DNA from: Camarhynchus parvulus
Taxonomy: Eukaryota > Chordata > Aves > Passeriformes > Thraupidae
DNA length: 64,000 nucleotides
NCBI RefSeq assembly: GCF_901933205.1
Contig: NC_044571.1
Span: forward strand, 76,571,689-76,635,688
Direction of reading: 5' to 3'
A program made the position numbers and the translations under genes. The number at the start of each line of letters is the position of its first letter. The first letter of the stretch is position 1. The notes below the pieces were generated by a model. That model was not told where the DNA came from, made no database searches, and worked only from the letters and a program-made list of their open reading frames with translations. Positions 26,356-38,569 of the stretch are shown one piece after another.

Positions 26356-29079
26356 GCACGTGCATACAGAAATCAACACACACATAAGGAAAAAATAGTA
26401 GACAGGGTTAAATTAAAATTTATTAACTGCAGAATTAAAAGTTAAAAAAAATTGAGGATATGATGTGCAAATGAACGGTGCTCCTGGTTTTATTATCCGA
26501 CCAGTGTATAGTAAATTTTATTACACACTTTCCTACACTCTGGGGTCCTGTTGGAAGTGTCTGAATTAGTTAGTTTCAGTATTATGTTTTTACAGTGACA
26601 ATTTTTTTCATTAATATTAGAGCAAATCATATTCAGCTGAACAGGAAGTCCCTTGCTAAGGAATAAATGAATTTTAATAAATAAGGATCCATTTACTGCT
26701 GTGGTTGCAAGTATTTCCTTTTATAGGACTTTGTATTAGACACAGGGGATTCTCTTCAGTATGAAATCTGGATTATACTTTCTAGTATATGCTTTTATCT
26801 CAGTGCCACATGAAAGTGCAGTTGAGCCATAATGCAGAAGTCAAGCATCAAGCAGGAATAATGTCTTAAAGGAAAAAGCACGTGTGCTTAAATTCAATAC
26901 CCTGAATTTCATGAGTCTTTTAAGCTGACATTAGAATTTAGAAACGCTGTGTATTAATGGAATATCAAAGAGGATGTAAGATATCCCTGAGTGGGTAATC
27001 AGTGGACAACAAAGAACTATTGTGTGGGCCTTGATCATGAGAAGGGGCAGAGAATGAAAATGCCAAACAAAACACAACAACACAATTACAATACATTGTG
27101 CCTTGCATGTGAAATTGAGAAAGTGTTCAAAACCTGATTCAAGATAAATTCACTACTAAGGGGAATCTGGTGATAAAAACTTTAGTTGATGTGTCTTTCT
27201 GAATGCTGAACTTAGCTCCTGAAGTACTAGGAATTTTAAGTCCCCAGAAATACCACTCTTCATCTGAAAAGTATTCCGTGCAGAGATAAAGTACATAGTA
27301 CAGTTTATTCCTAATTGGCATTAAACACATAACAGTGAAAAACAGCACCTCTTGTCACATAACTCAGGTAATGTTATCACAGAGGGTCTTTTACTTCCCT
27401 TCTTTCTTACCTAGAAAAAAAATGTAATAAGTATTAGAATTCCCATTACAGGGTTGTCAGAGCAAAATTAGTGCATATTTTGCTCCAAGACAGGAATTTT
27501 TCAGAGCTTAGTGATGCATGAAAACAGAAAAAGGAGAATAAGGAGAAATCCTTAAACAAGGAGATAGGTTGTCAAAGATTAGTCTGAAGCTACAGAGATG
27601 TCAGTCATGAAGTCTGAACTGTTTAGCATAATTTCTCCTGAATGCACTTGAGGTCTAAGGTAAATTAAAAGTATATCAATGTTGATAGTTTTAAAACTTT
27701 ATTAGAAAATTTGCTTACAACATAAGCAATTTCAGGATTGAAGTGGATCCATTTCTCAACTAGAAGCCAGTCACTGAATATTATGCCATTTATAGAGAGA
27801 GAAAGCCAAGCTGTTGCAAAGCACTGATGCTGCCGTACAGGGTCTTCATGTCCCAGAATCATGTTTGGCTCTTCCCTTAGGCTGCTGGAGAGAAACCACT
27901 ACCTTGCACAAACCTGTCTGTTGCAGATTCAAGCTTCAGGTGATCCATTTATCCTCCTACTAAGCCTCCCTAGAACTGAGCTATCACTCACATACAGAAA
28001 AATGAATTCTTTCTTTTCTCCTCTGATTAAATAATTGCAAAATCTTAGTTTGTCCTGGATTTATAATATGGGATAATTAGAAAAGTTGATTTTTTTTAAC
28101 TTATCTTTTCTTTATAAATATGAGGTGGGCATAAAATGAAGTGACCAGGAAAGTTATGAGAAAAAATAAGTTGAGAAAATGTTCCCATCCCAGCTGAGAA
28201 AACGCAAATGGGCAATCAAAAATCATCTATAGGGCAAACAGAGTTCCCAAAGCACAGCAAATGGGAACTAGCTGTTACTGCTACAGTTCCCTTCTTCTTT
28301 TGAGAGCTTTTTCTGGCATTTACTGGTGGGCTGCTATTGGTGAAGGTTGTCTTCTAGACTTTTGCTTCCTTCAGCAAAGAGGAGGCTTCTCTTGGTTGTT
28401 TTCTCTTAGGGAGAGCCTGTGTTTCTGTCTTCAGCTGACTGCTGTCAGGAACTGACATGGGCACCTCTTTGGCTGGTGCTGAGAGGCACCCATATACCTG
28501 TCAAGCTGGAGAGCCACTGTCACAGACCCAGGAGTTGTTAGTACAGCAGTGCATGTGGACTGTAGGACATCAGAGAGGGCAGACAGGTGACTGACAGGCT
28601 GCTCTCAGAGACCCTGAAGAGACAAAGGCCCAGGCTATGAGAAACAAGAAATGAGGGTCAGCTAGAAACTGCACTCGAACAAATGGTAGATGGAAACTCT
28701 CAAGATGGGGAAGACTCAAAACGCGTGATTTTAGGCAGCAGCAATCTTCCTAAATCTTGGTTTGGCTTGTAGGTAATTTACTCCTGTAGATCTGTAACTT
28801 CAGGCCAGGCAGAATGCCCTAGGAGCAGCTGAGGATGAGGAATACTCATCAGAGAAGGCATCAAGGCCAGCTGATCCTTGTGTAATGGGGCCTGCTTTGT
28901 GTGGGCATGTGGAATGAAGAGGTTACACTCTATTTCAAAAACCTGAACTCAGTGATATAAAATCTGGTGGCTGGTTACTAGCTGACATTTCTTACAGTTC
29001 TATAGAGGGGCTGCTGCTGTTTACTGGTCCTATAAATGTCACGTGCAATGGCAAGGACTGCATGCAGTAGGTTCACAAA

Positions 29080-29890
29080 TTGTACCAAATGAAGAGGGTG
29101 ATAGATATGCTATAGACCATGACTGTCATTCAGATGGACTTCAGCAGCTGGAGAAATGGACTGAGACAAACCTTGGTATTTTCATAAAGTTCTAAATCTG
29201 TAAAGAAGAGCTTTAGCATGACTAGCTAAAAGCAGGTCTGCAGAGAAAGACCTAGGATCATGGTTGACACCAAGCTGAACATGAGTCAGCAGTGAGCCCC
29301 TGCAGAAAAAAGGCCAATCCCTTTCAGCTTTAGTAAAAGGCATCTGGCAGGTTCACAGCAGCAATTGTTTCTCTCTATTTGGAACTTTTTCTCTTGGGAT
29401 TGTATCTGACACACTGATTACATTGATGCACTAGAGTCAGTCCAGAAGAAATACATAAAGATGTTCATGGGGTAAAAGTACACAACAAATGAGTAGAGGC
29501 TGGGGAAAATTTAAGGCTTTTTTCTTCAGCCTGGAGAAAACAAGGATTTTTTTAAGGATTTTTTTTTTTTTAATTTCTTTTGAGCATATCTGTCTATTGG
29601 AGAGCATAGGGAAGACAGTGCTGGAATTGAAGATACAAAAGTTAAGAGATGACAGATACAAATTAGAATACAAGGCAACATATCAAGTAGCAAATATACT
29701 CTGAAAGTGTCCAAATACTGTAATAAGTTGACAAGACAGGTTGTAGAATCTCCATTCGTGGAGATATTCAAGACTGGCCTGGACAAACTCCTGAGAAACA
29801 TGATGCAGTTAGTCCTGTTTTGGATGGAATGTTGGGCTAGATGGCTTCCAGAAGCTGAATCCAGTCTCAATTATTCTTTAACAGTCATGC
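29080..29890 (+). mobile_element. CR1 LINE 3' segment, diverged
   Basis: Recognisable CR1 landmarks run in order: cttcagcagctggagaaatg near 29140, cagagaaagacctaggatca near 29240, acaccaagctgaacatgagt near 29267, agtcagtccagaagaaatac near 29435, tcttcagcctggagaaaaca near 29523, gagatattcaagactggcct near 29760, and gttgggctagatggcttcca near 29830. The interior is shortened and includes a T-rich insertion at about 29545-29575. The copy is old and non-coding. The preceding 28220-29080 is GC-richer and could be older repeat sequence, but I cannot assign it. Confidence 0.88.
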
Positions 29891-29970
29891 TTTCCAGGAT
29901 CAGTGCAATGTGACAGAGCAATACAAAATAAAAGAAAGAAAAAGAAAATAAAGATCAATTAAAAAAAAGA

Positions 29971-30002
29971 TGGTTTTGTGGTTTTGTTTGTTTGTTTGTT
30001 TG
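29971..30002 (+). repeat. TTTG simple repeat
   Basis: Four clean TTTG/GTTT units preceded by looser TTTTG words, about 80 nt after the CR1 segment that ends near 29890. Confidence 0.85.
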
Positions 30003-30249
30003 AATAATGTTTTTACTACCTAGCTCCAATCATTTTGCTTTGAACTGATGACAGTGAATGATTTAGACTTTGGGTTATTACTAAAAGATCCCAGGAACCA
30101 TTCAGAGCAAAGGTGTAGCAGAGTCAGAGAAAGGAACCTTTAAAAAATTGCTGACAATAAAAGAGTAAAAAGTAAAAGTGTTTCAAAGTTGTGTAGTAAT
30201 ACATCAAAAAAATAGAAGTTGTCAACGAGTCCAAGAAATTTGTGGATAT

Positions 30250-30457
30250 TGTGCTGGTTTTGACTGGAGTAGAGATAATTTTCTTTATTATGGGTAGTAT
30301 GGGGCTATGTTTAAGAGGATTTGCTTTCCCTGTTAAACTGTCTTTACCTCAATCCATCTGTTCTCTGGCTTTTACTCTCTGATTCTGTCCCTGATCCTAC
30401 TGGTGGGGGAGTGAGCGAGTGGCTGCGTGGGGCTTTGGCTGGGGTTAAATCATGACA
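30250..30457 (+). mobile_element. Endogenous retrovirus solo LTR remnant, internally deleted
   Basis: The element starts TGTGCTGGTTTTGACTGG and ends in a TTAAATCATGACA tail, so it has TG and CA termini. The 5' part (gggtagtatggggctatgtt) and the 3' part (gttaaactgtctttacctca, then ggggagtgagcgagtggctg and cgtggggctttggctggggt) match a common avian LTR family that I recall as roughly 500-650 nt. Here it is only 208 nt: the middle is missing from about 30313, including the region expected to hold the TATA box and transcription start. No target-site duplication is obvious. No retroviral coding sequence is present on either side. Confidence 0.85.
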
Positions 30458-31334
30458 ATGTTAATTTCTGTAGATAGGAGGGATAAAGAATTATCAAAAT
30501 AGGCTGAGGCTACTTGTAGGCTTATTTGGGCTCTTTCTAATATGGAATTTATTTTTTTGCAATTTTTAGTGTGAGGGGAGCTGTCTTGAATTTTGCTAGA
30601 CAAAAGAAAATACTGATTAATTTTTGGATAATGATAACTTTGCAGAAAACCTACAGATGTACAGAAAATCTACAGAAAAATTTTTCAGTTCTAAAATAAA
30701 AATCATGAAGACTTAATGTTCCATGGGAAGAAGGGTTTCTTAAAAAAAGAAGAAAAAAGTACCACTTAGTATATGTCACTTGGCTTAGTAGTGACAAATG
30801 AACTATACCAGCGGATGTTCTTGGGGTTATGTAGCTGCAATACATATTGAAGAGCTGAGAAAATTTTTGAGGATGAAAGTGAAAAGTGTATGAAATTGCA
30901 AAAATACCAGGGTAGAAATATGAGATTAATAAACTGTCACAGACAAAAGTCCAAGAGATTCCTTTGAAGAATGATTGTTGTTCTTGTCAAAGAATAAGTA
31001 ATGCATAGATCTGAGAACATTGAAAGAGGTCACTCCTACAAAAAAAGGGGTCATGAAAGATCCTTCTACTCAATGGTTTGAGAACTTTGTAAAGCTGGAA
31101 AGTTTATGGAAGCTACATCAAACACTTAGCAGCTTCAGAATGTGCCTGTTCTGATTCCAGCATAACCATACTTCTATCATACAGTATCACCTTTTTACAT
31201 TGGTACAATACTATATCATCACTTTTCAGACTATTTAATGAGAGAAATTAGTTCAATATCACCTTAAGTCACACACACATATGAAAATAACAAACATTTC
31301 TCATACAGCTTCTTGAGTTTTTATCCAAACCCTC

Positions 31335-31358
31335 CAAATTTAAAATGCTTTAAATTTG
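31335..31358. repeat. Inverted repeat, 10-bp arms and 4-nt loop
   Basis: CAAATTTAAA, loop ATGC, then TTTAAATTTG. AT-rich, and likely a chance palindrome. Confidence 0.85.
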
Positions 31359-33408
31359 TTTCAACTATTTTGGCGCAGTTAATTTAATGACATTTTGGTA
31401 AAATTTAAATGATACATTTCCCACCTCTAACCTTATTATATCTGCTGTGAACATAGGTGGAGAGATAATAGTCAGTGAACACACATACAAAATCTTGTTA
31501 GTGGCTGTACAGAGGTGACAGGACACTGTGGCAGGAGAAAAAAAGCCTACTAGTATATTAGGTCCAGTGAAATGCTACAGATATTAATGTTGGTGCTAAT
31601 TTTAATAAATATTTTTTAATAATTGGTTTTAAATGCCATATTAATTAACTTAGAAGCTCTTACTTGTTAAATTTGAAAAACAGAAACTGGAGAAATTATT
31701 TTTCAGAAGAATTTAGCTAGAGGAAAGTGGAAGGGAAGGGCAAGATCGAAGAATGCTCATTAAAAGCCTTCACAAATATCAAATGACTCAACTGCTTGTT
31801 TTGCTAGAACATTTTTCTTTTTCAAGCCTAGTCTACTAAAAAGAAGCCTCAGTATATTTTTAAGCTTCCTGTATCCATTACATTTATGATTTTTTTCCCT
31901 CTGACTTTCATTTATTTGCTGTACAGAGAGTAGCTGTATACAGCCATTGAAATAAAATGAGAAATGCAGGAGTCTCAGATATATATGTAGAAAATCTACT
32001 TACATGGAAGTCACTAATATCAGACTAATTTGATTTTCACTTATACTGATAATATGCCATTGTGAAATTCATGTTATACACAACTAGGTCTTATTAGAGA
32101 TAGTGTCTTTCCCAGTGGTAAGTGAATTTGCAATTTAAAAGCAGTGGTAGATCACTCACGTTGTTTTTCATAAATATTGTCAAATTCTCACCTACTCACT
32201 ATGATTTACTAGGGAGAAACATTACATTTAAAATTCTTTTAAATTAACCTCTTGTCTAAATGAGAGCATGAGACTGATACTGTTGAAAGACAAGGAATGT
32301 AAGCCGTAATCAGTAATAGTGTGATACTGATTTGTGATACTAATTTTCATATTATTAAAAAAATGAATACTTTGTCTTTCTTTACAGATAAAATGGCATA
32401 AATTTTTCATGAGGAAATATGGTGTCTATTTTTCAGAGTGAAGCAAATCTGAGCCTTGACAACAGCAGCAACTGAGGTTCTACGGTAATTGAAATTATGC
32501 AAAATGCAAACCGGACAGATATCCCTTGTTCTGACCTAGGGTGTCTTTTTGCTGAACAATATATAGTTTCATTGCCAGATATTGCTTAGAAATACACCAG
32601 TGAGACTGCTGATTGGATAGTAACTTTATGGTCATTTATGGATTGAAGTGTGTTCATAAAGTTAGGCAGAGACCTGAAGATCAGTCAGACCAAGTCATCT
32701 GTCATGACTATGTGGATTAATTGTAGCGCTGTTTTCTAGATTACTGTAACTACTTTTTTTACCAATGTAATTAGAAAGCCATTTTCCACTTTTTTTTTCA
32801 AATAATGAATCATTTGTTAAAGTTTCTGCACAAAATTTAATTTTCTGCAAAATTTATCTACTTTTTAAAAAATATGCATAGACATTCTCCTTCTTTGGGA
32901 CCAATTAGCATGTAAGTACAAAGAGTTCCATTGATTTCTGAGACTGAGAGACTGGAGAGTGTCAGAACATTATGTGAGAGAAGATGTCAAAAGAATCAAA
33001 AATTCCTCTTTCATTTTGAAATTTCATAATAAATTTCACCATATAGCTGCAAAGATCATTAAATCTAGATGCAATAGATACAATCTGTTGAAAAACCACC
33101 CTAATTATTTTAGATTTATAATGGACAAGCGAGAATATTTCCTGTAAAAGAGATTTTCCAGTGCCAGATGAATTCTGACAACCCATGTGTAGAAGATCTT
33201 TGTAGCCTCCACACAGATCATGGATGCTGACTGGTAGATTTAAAAAATATTAAGCATCACTCAAAATGCAATATATGCTATAAGTTAAAATATATTATTG
33301 AAATACATGCTCATATTCTAAAGTCTGAAAAAATTTTTCAATCCAAAATATCTGGATTCATGTTACAACTTTCCCACAATGCCTTGGGAGCTCCTTTCAG
33401 ATTCTACT

Positions 33409-33436
33409 TTTTTTCTAATTTAAAAATTAGAAAAAA
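33409..33436. repeat. Near-snapback inverted repeat, 13-bp arms
   Basis: Arms TTTTTTCTAATTT and AAATTAGAAAAAA are separated by only two A. It is AT-rich, which lowers its significance. Confidence 0.85.
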
Positions 33437-36400
33437 TTGATTCCTAGAGCCTTGAAACAGTTTGTTGCTGTATGATTACATGTCACTTAGCCATAGAAAT
33501 TATTACTTTTCTTGTGACTAATTCAGTGATAATGCCCAGAGACTCTGGCTGAGGTGACTCCCATGTGCTGTACCATTTATACAAGGATTATTTCTCCATC
33601 AGGAAGATAAATATGTGTATTCCCCCCCCCACCCAGAGTGAAGTCAGCTATCACAGAAATGCTTTCATCCAGTCAATGATATTAGCCTTTAAAACAGGGT
33701 GGCAGCATGCAGACAGTGTAGCAGGACTTGCTGAAATTCCTAAGATGCTTAGGGACTGCTTGGGACACCTACTTGAGGGAAGCTAAAATCTAGCCAGGGA
33801 CTAACTGCTGAATCTGATTGCATCCCAATGAAATCCCAGCTGAGATTACAAGGCAGTTTTTAATTTACTTGTGTGGGTAAATCATCTGCCCTAACTGGTG
33901 GAGAGCATGTATAGGCAGAAAAATGAGAGGCTGGGTGTGTGTGCTGTCCAGGACACTCTGCTGTGAGCACTTCTCCCAGCCCATGGCTCATCACTCCAGT
34001 CCTTCCTGGGCTGCTCTGGCGAGTCATGACAGCATCTGTATGACCTGCTGATAAGGGAATGATCTAAAAAAATAAAAATCCAGACAATGAAGTTTAGGTA
34101 AAATAATGGGGCTATTTTTCAGCTGAATTGGATTCCTGAATCTTTTCACTGTAAAGAGGCCTGAGATGAGGGATGGAAATTTTGTCAGTTTTCACTGAAA
34201 CCATGCCTAACTGCACACATAGACACAGAAAAGCAAGTCTCTTGCCCAAAGTCCACAAAGCAAGTATCATTTCATATTTCTGGCTACTGGACTGTTTCCT
34301 TAATCATGTTCTCTGTAAGCAAACATGAGTGGACTTTGAGTTGTTTAAGTGTGTGGCCAAATGAATATGTTCTGAAAACTCATCTAATATACTCAGTTAG
34401 TAAAACAATGCTGCTTTGGAACAGACTCCTTTTGTCAAGGGATGATCTTGCCATTTGTTTTTACTGTTTAGTCAAGGTTATCATTGTTTCCCTTTTCTAC
34501 TTTATAATCAGCTCTCTAATTCCCATTATGAGCCTGCCACAGATAAATTAGACCATGATTTATGCAAAAATTGAAAAGAAGTGACTTGCAGAAGTCTCTC
34601 AGGAAGATTAGAGTTTCTGTCATGAACCTTCTCTTTCTTAATGTCCTGGGTATTTTCTTTCTTCACTACTTTTCAATCATTAAATTTCCCCTTGGGAATC
34701 TGTGGATGAGTGGTAGCATGAATTTAAGTGTTTATATTACCAAGATTTTTAGATGAGGTTTCCTTTAAGGGCAAATGATGCCGAAAGTCAGAGTCTGAAG
34801 AGCCTTAAGCAAAGAAAAACCTTTAGGCCACTGATGATTTGTCATATTTTACCTGTGTGGTGAACAAACAGGCAGTCATTTACAACAACAGAGGAATGAA
34901 TCATAGTTAAAATCAAAATTCATTAAATTTGCTGAAATGATAATTAGTTGTCAGCAGATATTCAAGACAAAGACAGAAGATCAAATATCTTGCATTCTCA
35001 GCAACTTAAAATGTCTGATCTTTTCAGCTTTTACTTTTAATTAGGGCTATGGACTGACTATATATTGGGGATACTTACAGTTCAGTAACTGAGTCAAAAA
35101 AAAGGGGAAATGCAGTTTCATGGAAATGCTAAAAAGCAAGATCCTACAGGGTGGGATTCACCTCCTCAAGTATTAGTGTCTAGTCTTTAGGTTCCTGAAG
35201 AGGGCCAAAACACCCACATGCACCTGATAGATATGAAAGAGTAATTATGTAAGCTGCCAAAGCAGCTGGATGGCAGTGGGGTTATTATAGGGAGCTATGT
35301 ATCTATTTTCACACAAACAAATCCTGCTTGAATTGAAAAGTGGTAAGATGTGGTGGAACACTTCTTCAAACATCAAGCCAATGTGTGAAGAAAATAATGT
35401 ATTTCTAAAATGCAGACTTCAAGGCATTCTTACATAAACATATAATTCTGATTTGAATCAAGACTTATTTCCCTAAAAAGAGTCAGCGAGCGCCTACACA
35501 GCTGTATATGAAGTACTATATATAGTAGTGTATTAAGGACAAATAATAAAACATATTGTTTTGAATATCATTCCTGGGAAGAAAGATAGTTCAGAGAAGT
35601 CATGTAGGATCTTGTAGATAATAATTTACTTGAATACAAAAAGATAAATTTTTTGGTATTCTGTGAGAAATGTTACTAGTTAAACTAGTTAAAACGTACA
35701 AATAATAATTTTCTTTGGATATTTAACTGGGGGCACTGACTAAAATCTTCAAACTGCTTAACAAATTGCCCCTGCTGTTGTATCAACCCTAGAGACATTT
35801 CATTACTATGAGGAAATAAAGGGGGTTCTTATCAAAAACTGGAATGGTAGTAGGCTGAACTACTCTGCTGTCTGTGTGGCTGATAGTACAAATGCAAGAA
35901 AGCTTGTGCCAAGAATAAGTTGAGTCTGGTGCAATTCAGGGACCAACAGACAAACCAGAAAATGTGATTCAGAATAATTTTCCACCCATTTTACATATAC
36001 ACCTTCTTTGCCTTCACAGTCCATATTTTCAGTTCAAACAAATGATATCAACCACAGTTATATAGAACTGAAATTCTTTTGGACAGCTACGACCATGATT
36101 GTGAAGAAAACATATAATATATATCTAAGTTACATGTTCATATTCAAAAGCATAACCAAACATGTACAAAGCAAAGCACTTTACAAAACTGAATACAGAT
36201 TTTGCCTACAAACTCAATCTTTTTCTTGCTGCTGCTCTGAAACACCCTTATTTTCCTTTTTGATTTTTTCCATCATAATTAAACTTAAAAGCTATTAAAA
36301 TAGGAACTTAGAATGGAAACACTGACAGATCCTTAAATACAGTAGAATGAAGAGAAAAACTGTAATTAGAACCTGTCAAAACTGAAAATGAAGGAGTTTG

Positions 36401-37429
36401 AGAGACCAGAAGACTGTAAAAACATGTCTATTTCTAAGGTTTTGAATGATGACATTTTTAGATTTAAATGCTCTATGTGCTTCCGCTAATTACATAGCAA
36501 AGTGGGACAGATGAAATATTTAGGCATACAGCACAGATACTTTTGTAGTTTAAAGATTTCAGTATTGACTTGAAGGTAGGTAAAAAGCAATAGCATCAGA
36601 TTTCCCTGTGTCTGTGTAATATTCGTATTTGGAATTTAATGTCCCTGTAAAAGATCACTTTCTTCTCTTTCTTTTCTCTGACTTCTTTTACAGCTGCTGA
36701 ATGTTAGGGAAACATAACTGAAAGAAAGCAAAATAAAGCAAGCTTAGTTCAAGGCAGAACTTGAGCAGCCTCAATTCACTCCCTCATGTATTGTTACATG
36801 CAGCTTGAACACTTTGTCCCTTCCAGTGTCTTTATTCTAAATTTAGTCCCTATAGACGATACTTCTCACCTAATGAGCACTGTTTAGTGTTCTCCTGTTC
36901 TTCACAGGTCAATGTATGGCTTGCAATTTACCCACAGAAAACAAAGTTTTCTCATAAACAATTGTCCATATTTTTAATGTCCAGTAACTTCACAAATATC
37001 CATATCTCCCTATTTTCTGTATCCACTAATTTTATTTAATAAGGGAACAACTGTCAGAGCACTTACTATTAATATCTAGTACTTTGTTGTTCAATGTATA
37101 GCCTCTACAGGCTTCACCATGGCTGCAAATCCATCCCAACTGCCTCAGAGCAGGCACACAGTAAATGAAGAATACGACAAGCAGAGAGTAACTTTGCAAC
37201 ATGGCAATACACTCTGGGAAGGTTTTGTATGGGGAAGTGACATCTCCATTTTATGAATTTTGGTGGCCAGGCAAGTTTGGCACAGATCTGAATGGAGAAT
37301 TTCAGATGTCATGGAAGAAGCATTAATAGAAACTCATTATATGGCCATATTTATTACAGATCAGAGCCTCCCAGCTGTTAAAGGCACTTATCAACTGATG
37401 CAGACACTCTGAAGGGATGAGGTAAGCAG

Positions 37430-37795
37430 ATGTAGTTAGGTGCTTCTCTGTGGTGCCCTGTGACAGGACGGAGACAATGGGCACAAACTGAAACACATGC
37501 AATTCCATGTAAACATAAATTCCATTTAAATATTAAAATGGTTTTGTTTGTTTGTGCTTGAATTTTTTTTTATTTGGTGTTTTGTTTTGTTTCCTTTTAC
37601 TGTAGGGGTGCTTAACTCCACTAGGAACAAATTTCCCAGATAGGCTGCAGTATTTCCCTCCTTGGAGTTACTCAAAACTTGATGAGACATGACCTTAAGC
37701 AATCTGCTCTAGCTGGCACTGCTCTGATCCTGGGAGTGGACCATGTGCTATCCAGAGCTCCATGCCACTCGCTGCTGCTCTGTAATTCTTTTCTA
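37430..37795 (+). mobile_element. CR1 LINE 3' fragment
   Basis: The stretch near 37447 (gtggtgccctgtgacaggac, then acaatgggcacaaactgaaa) and the stretch near 37655 (ccctccttggagttactcaa) are the usual CR1 3' landmarks, continuing through aatctgctctagctggcact and ending with a degraded tail near ctgtaattcttttctat. The middle (37505-37600) is expanded with T- and TTTG-rich sequence. The copy is old, 5'-truncated and antisense to CNTN3. Confidence 0.85.
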
Positions 37796-38493
37796 TCATT
37801 CAGAAAAAAGGAAAGAATTTTTACCCACTTGCAATCAATGAAATTACCATTGTGATTGTGTATTGCAATAATGGAGATGTTGAAGTTTGTGTCCTGGTGA
37901 AACCCAGTTTATTACTTTCAAAATATCTGAAATTCCCTCTGCTGCTTAACATACCAAGTTTTCTCATCTTATGTAAGAACTCCTTCAAACAGAAGTGGAA
38001 AAAAGGAAGCTAATTGCACCATAGAAAAAGTGGCAGGTGGAGTTTTGCTACCATTTATTTTCCCCACGGAAAGACTTAGTCTATTTAGGTCTTCAGCAAG
38101 AATTAATCTGGGACATAGGTGGATCAATATGAGCAATTACACAGTGGTCACAGAGAGACTGGCACTGTGCTGCTCTTGGTGATCTGTGGTGAGTGTGACC
38201 TTCAGAGACTGTTAATGTTTTTATGCACAGCTTGTTCTGTGAGGTGAAGGAGAAAGCTTAGACTGTGCCACTGTGCCATATGGGAAGTAAAAAATCCATA
38301 AACACAGAATTACATTAGCAATGAATACATAGGTATTAAGTCATCCCTATATTTTCTTTTTTTTTTAGATTAAATATTTGTACACAAATTATGGTGTAAA
38401 ACAAACAAAGCATTATAATTTGAGAAGCTTCAAAAGGAGAAGAAAAAAGGCAAAATAAAGCAGCACAGAATTGGGGCTAGAAAAGTCCTGCTC

Positions 38494-38569
38494 CCTCAGT
38501 TACTGATTTGTTGGTTAAGCTGTGCTTTCTTCCTCAGTGACACATTTTTTGGTTAAACTGTGCTTTTTA
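38494..38569 (+). repeat. Two-copy 38-bp tandem duplication, diverged
   Basis: Copy one (38494-38531) and copy two (38532-38569) align over their whole 38 nt without gaps. Both begin CCTCAGT and share the core TTGGTTAA, then CTGTGCTTT. They differ by scattered substitutions, so the duplication is not recent. Confidence 0.85.

Noticed and set aside
29526..29870. 114-codon minus-strand open frame
   Set aside because: It is antisense within a degraded CR1 segment.
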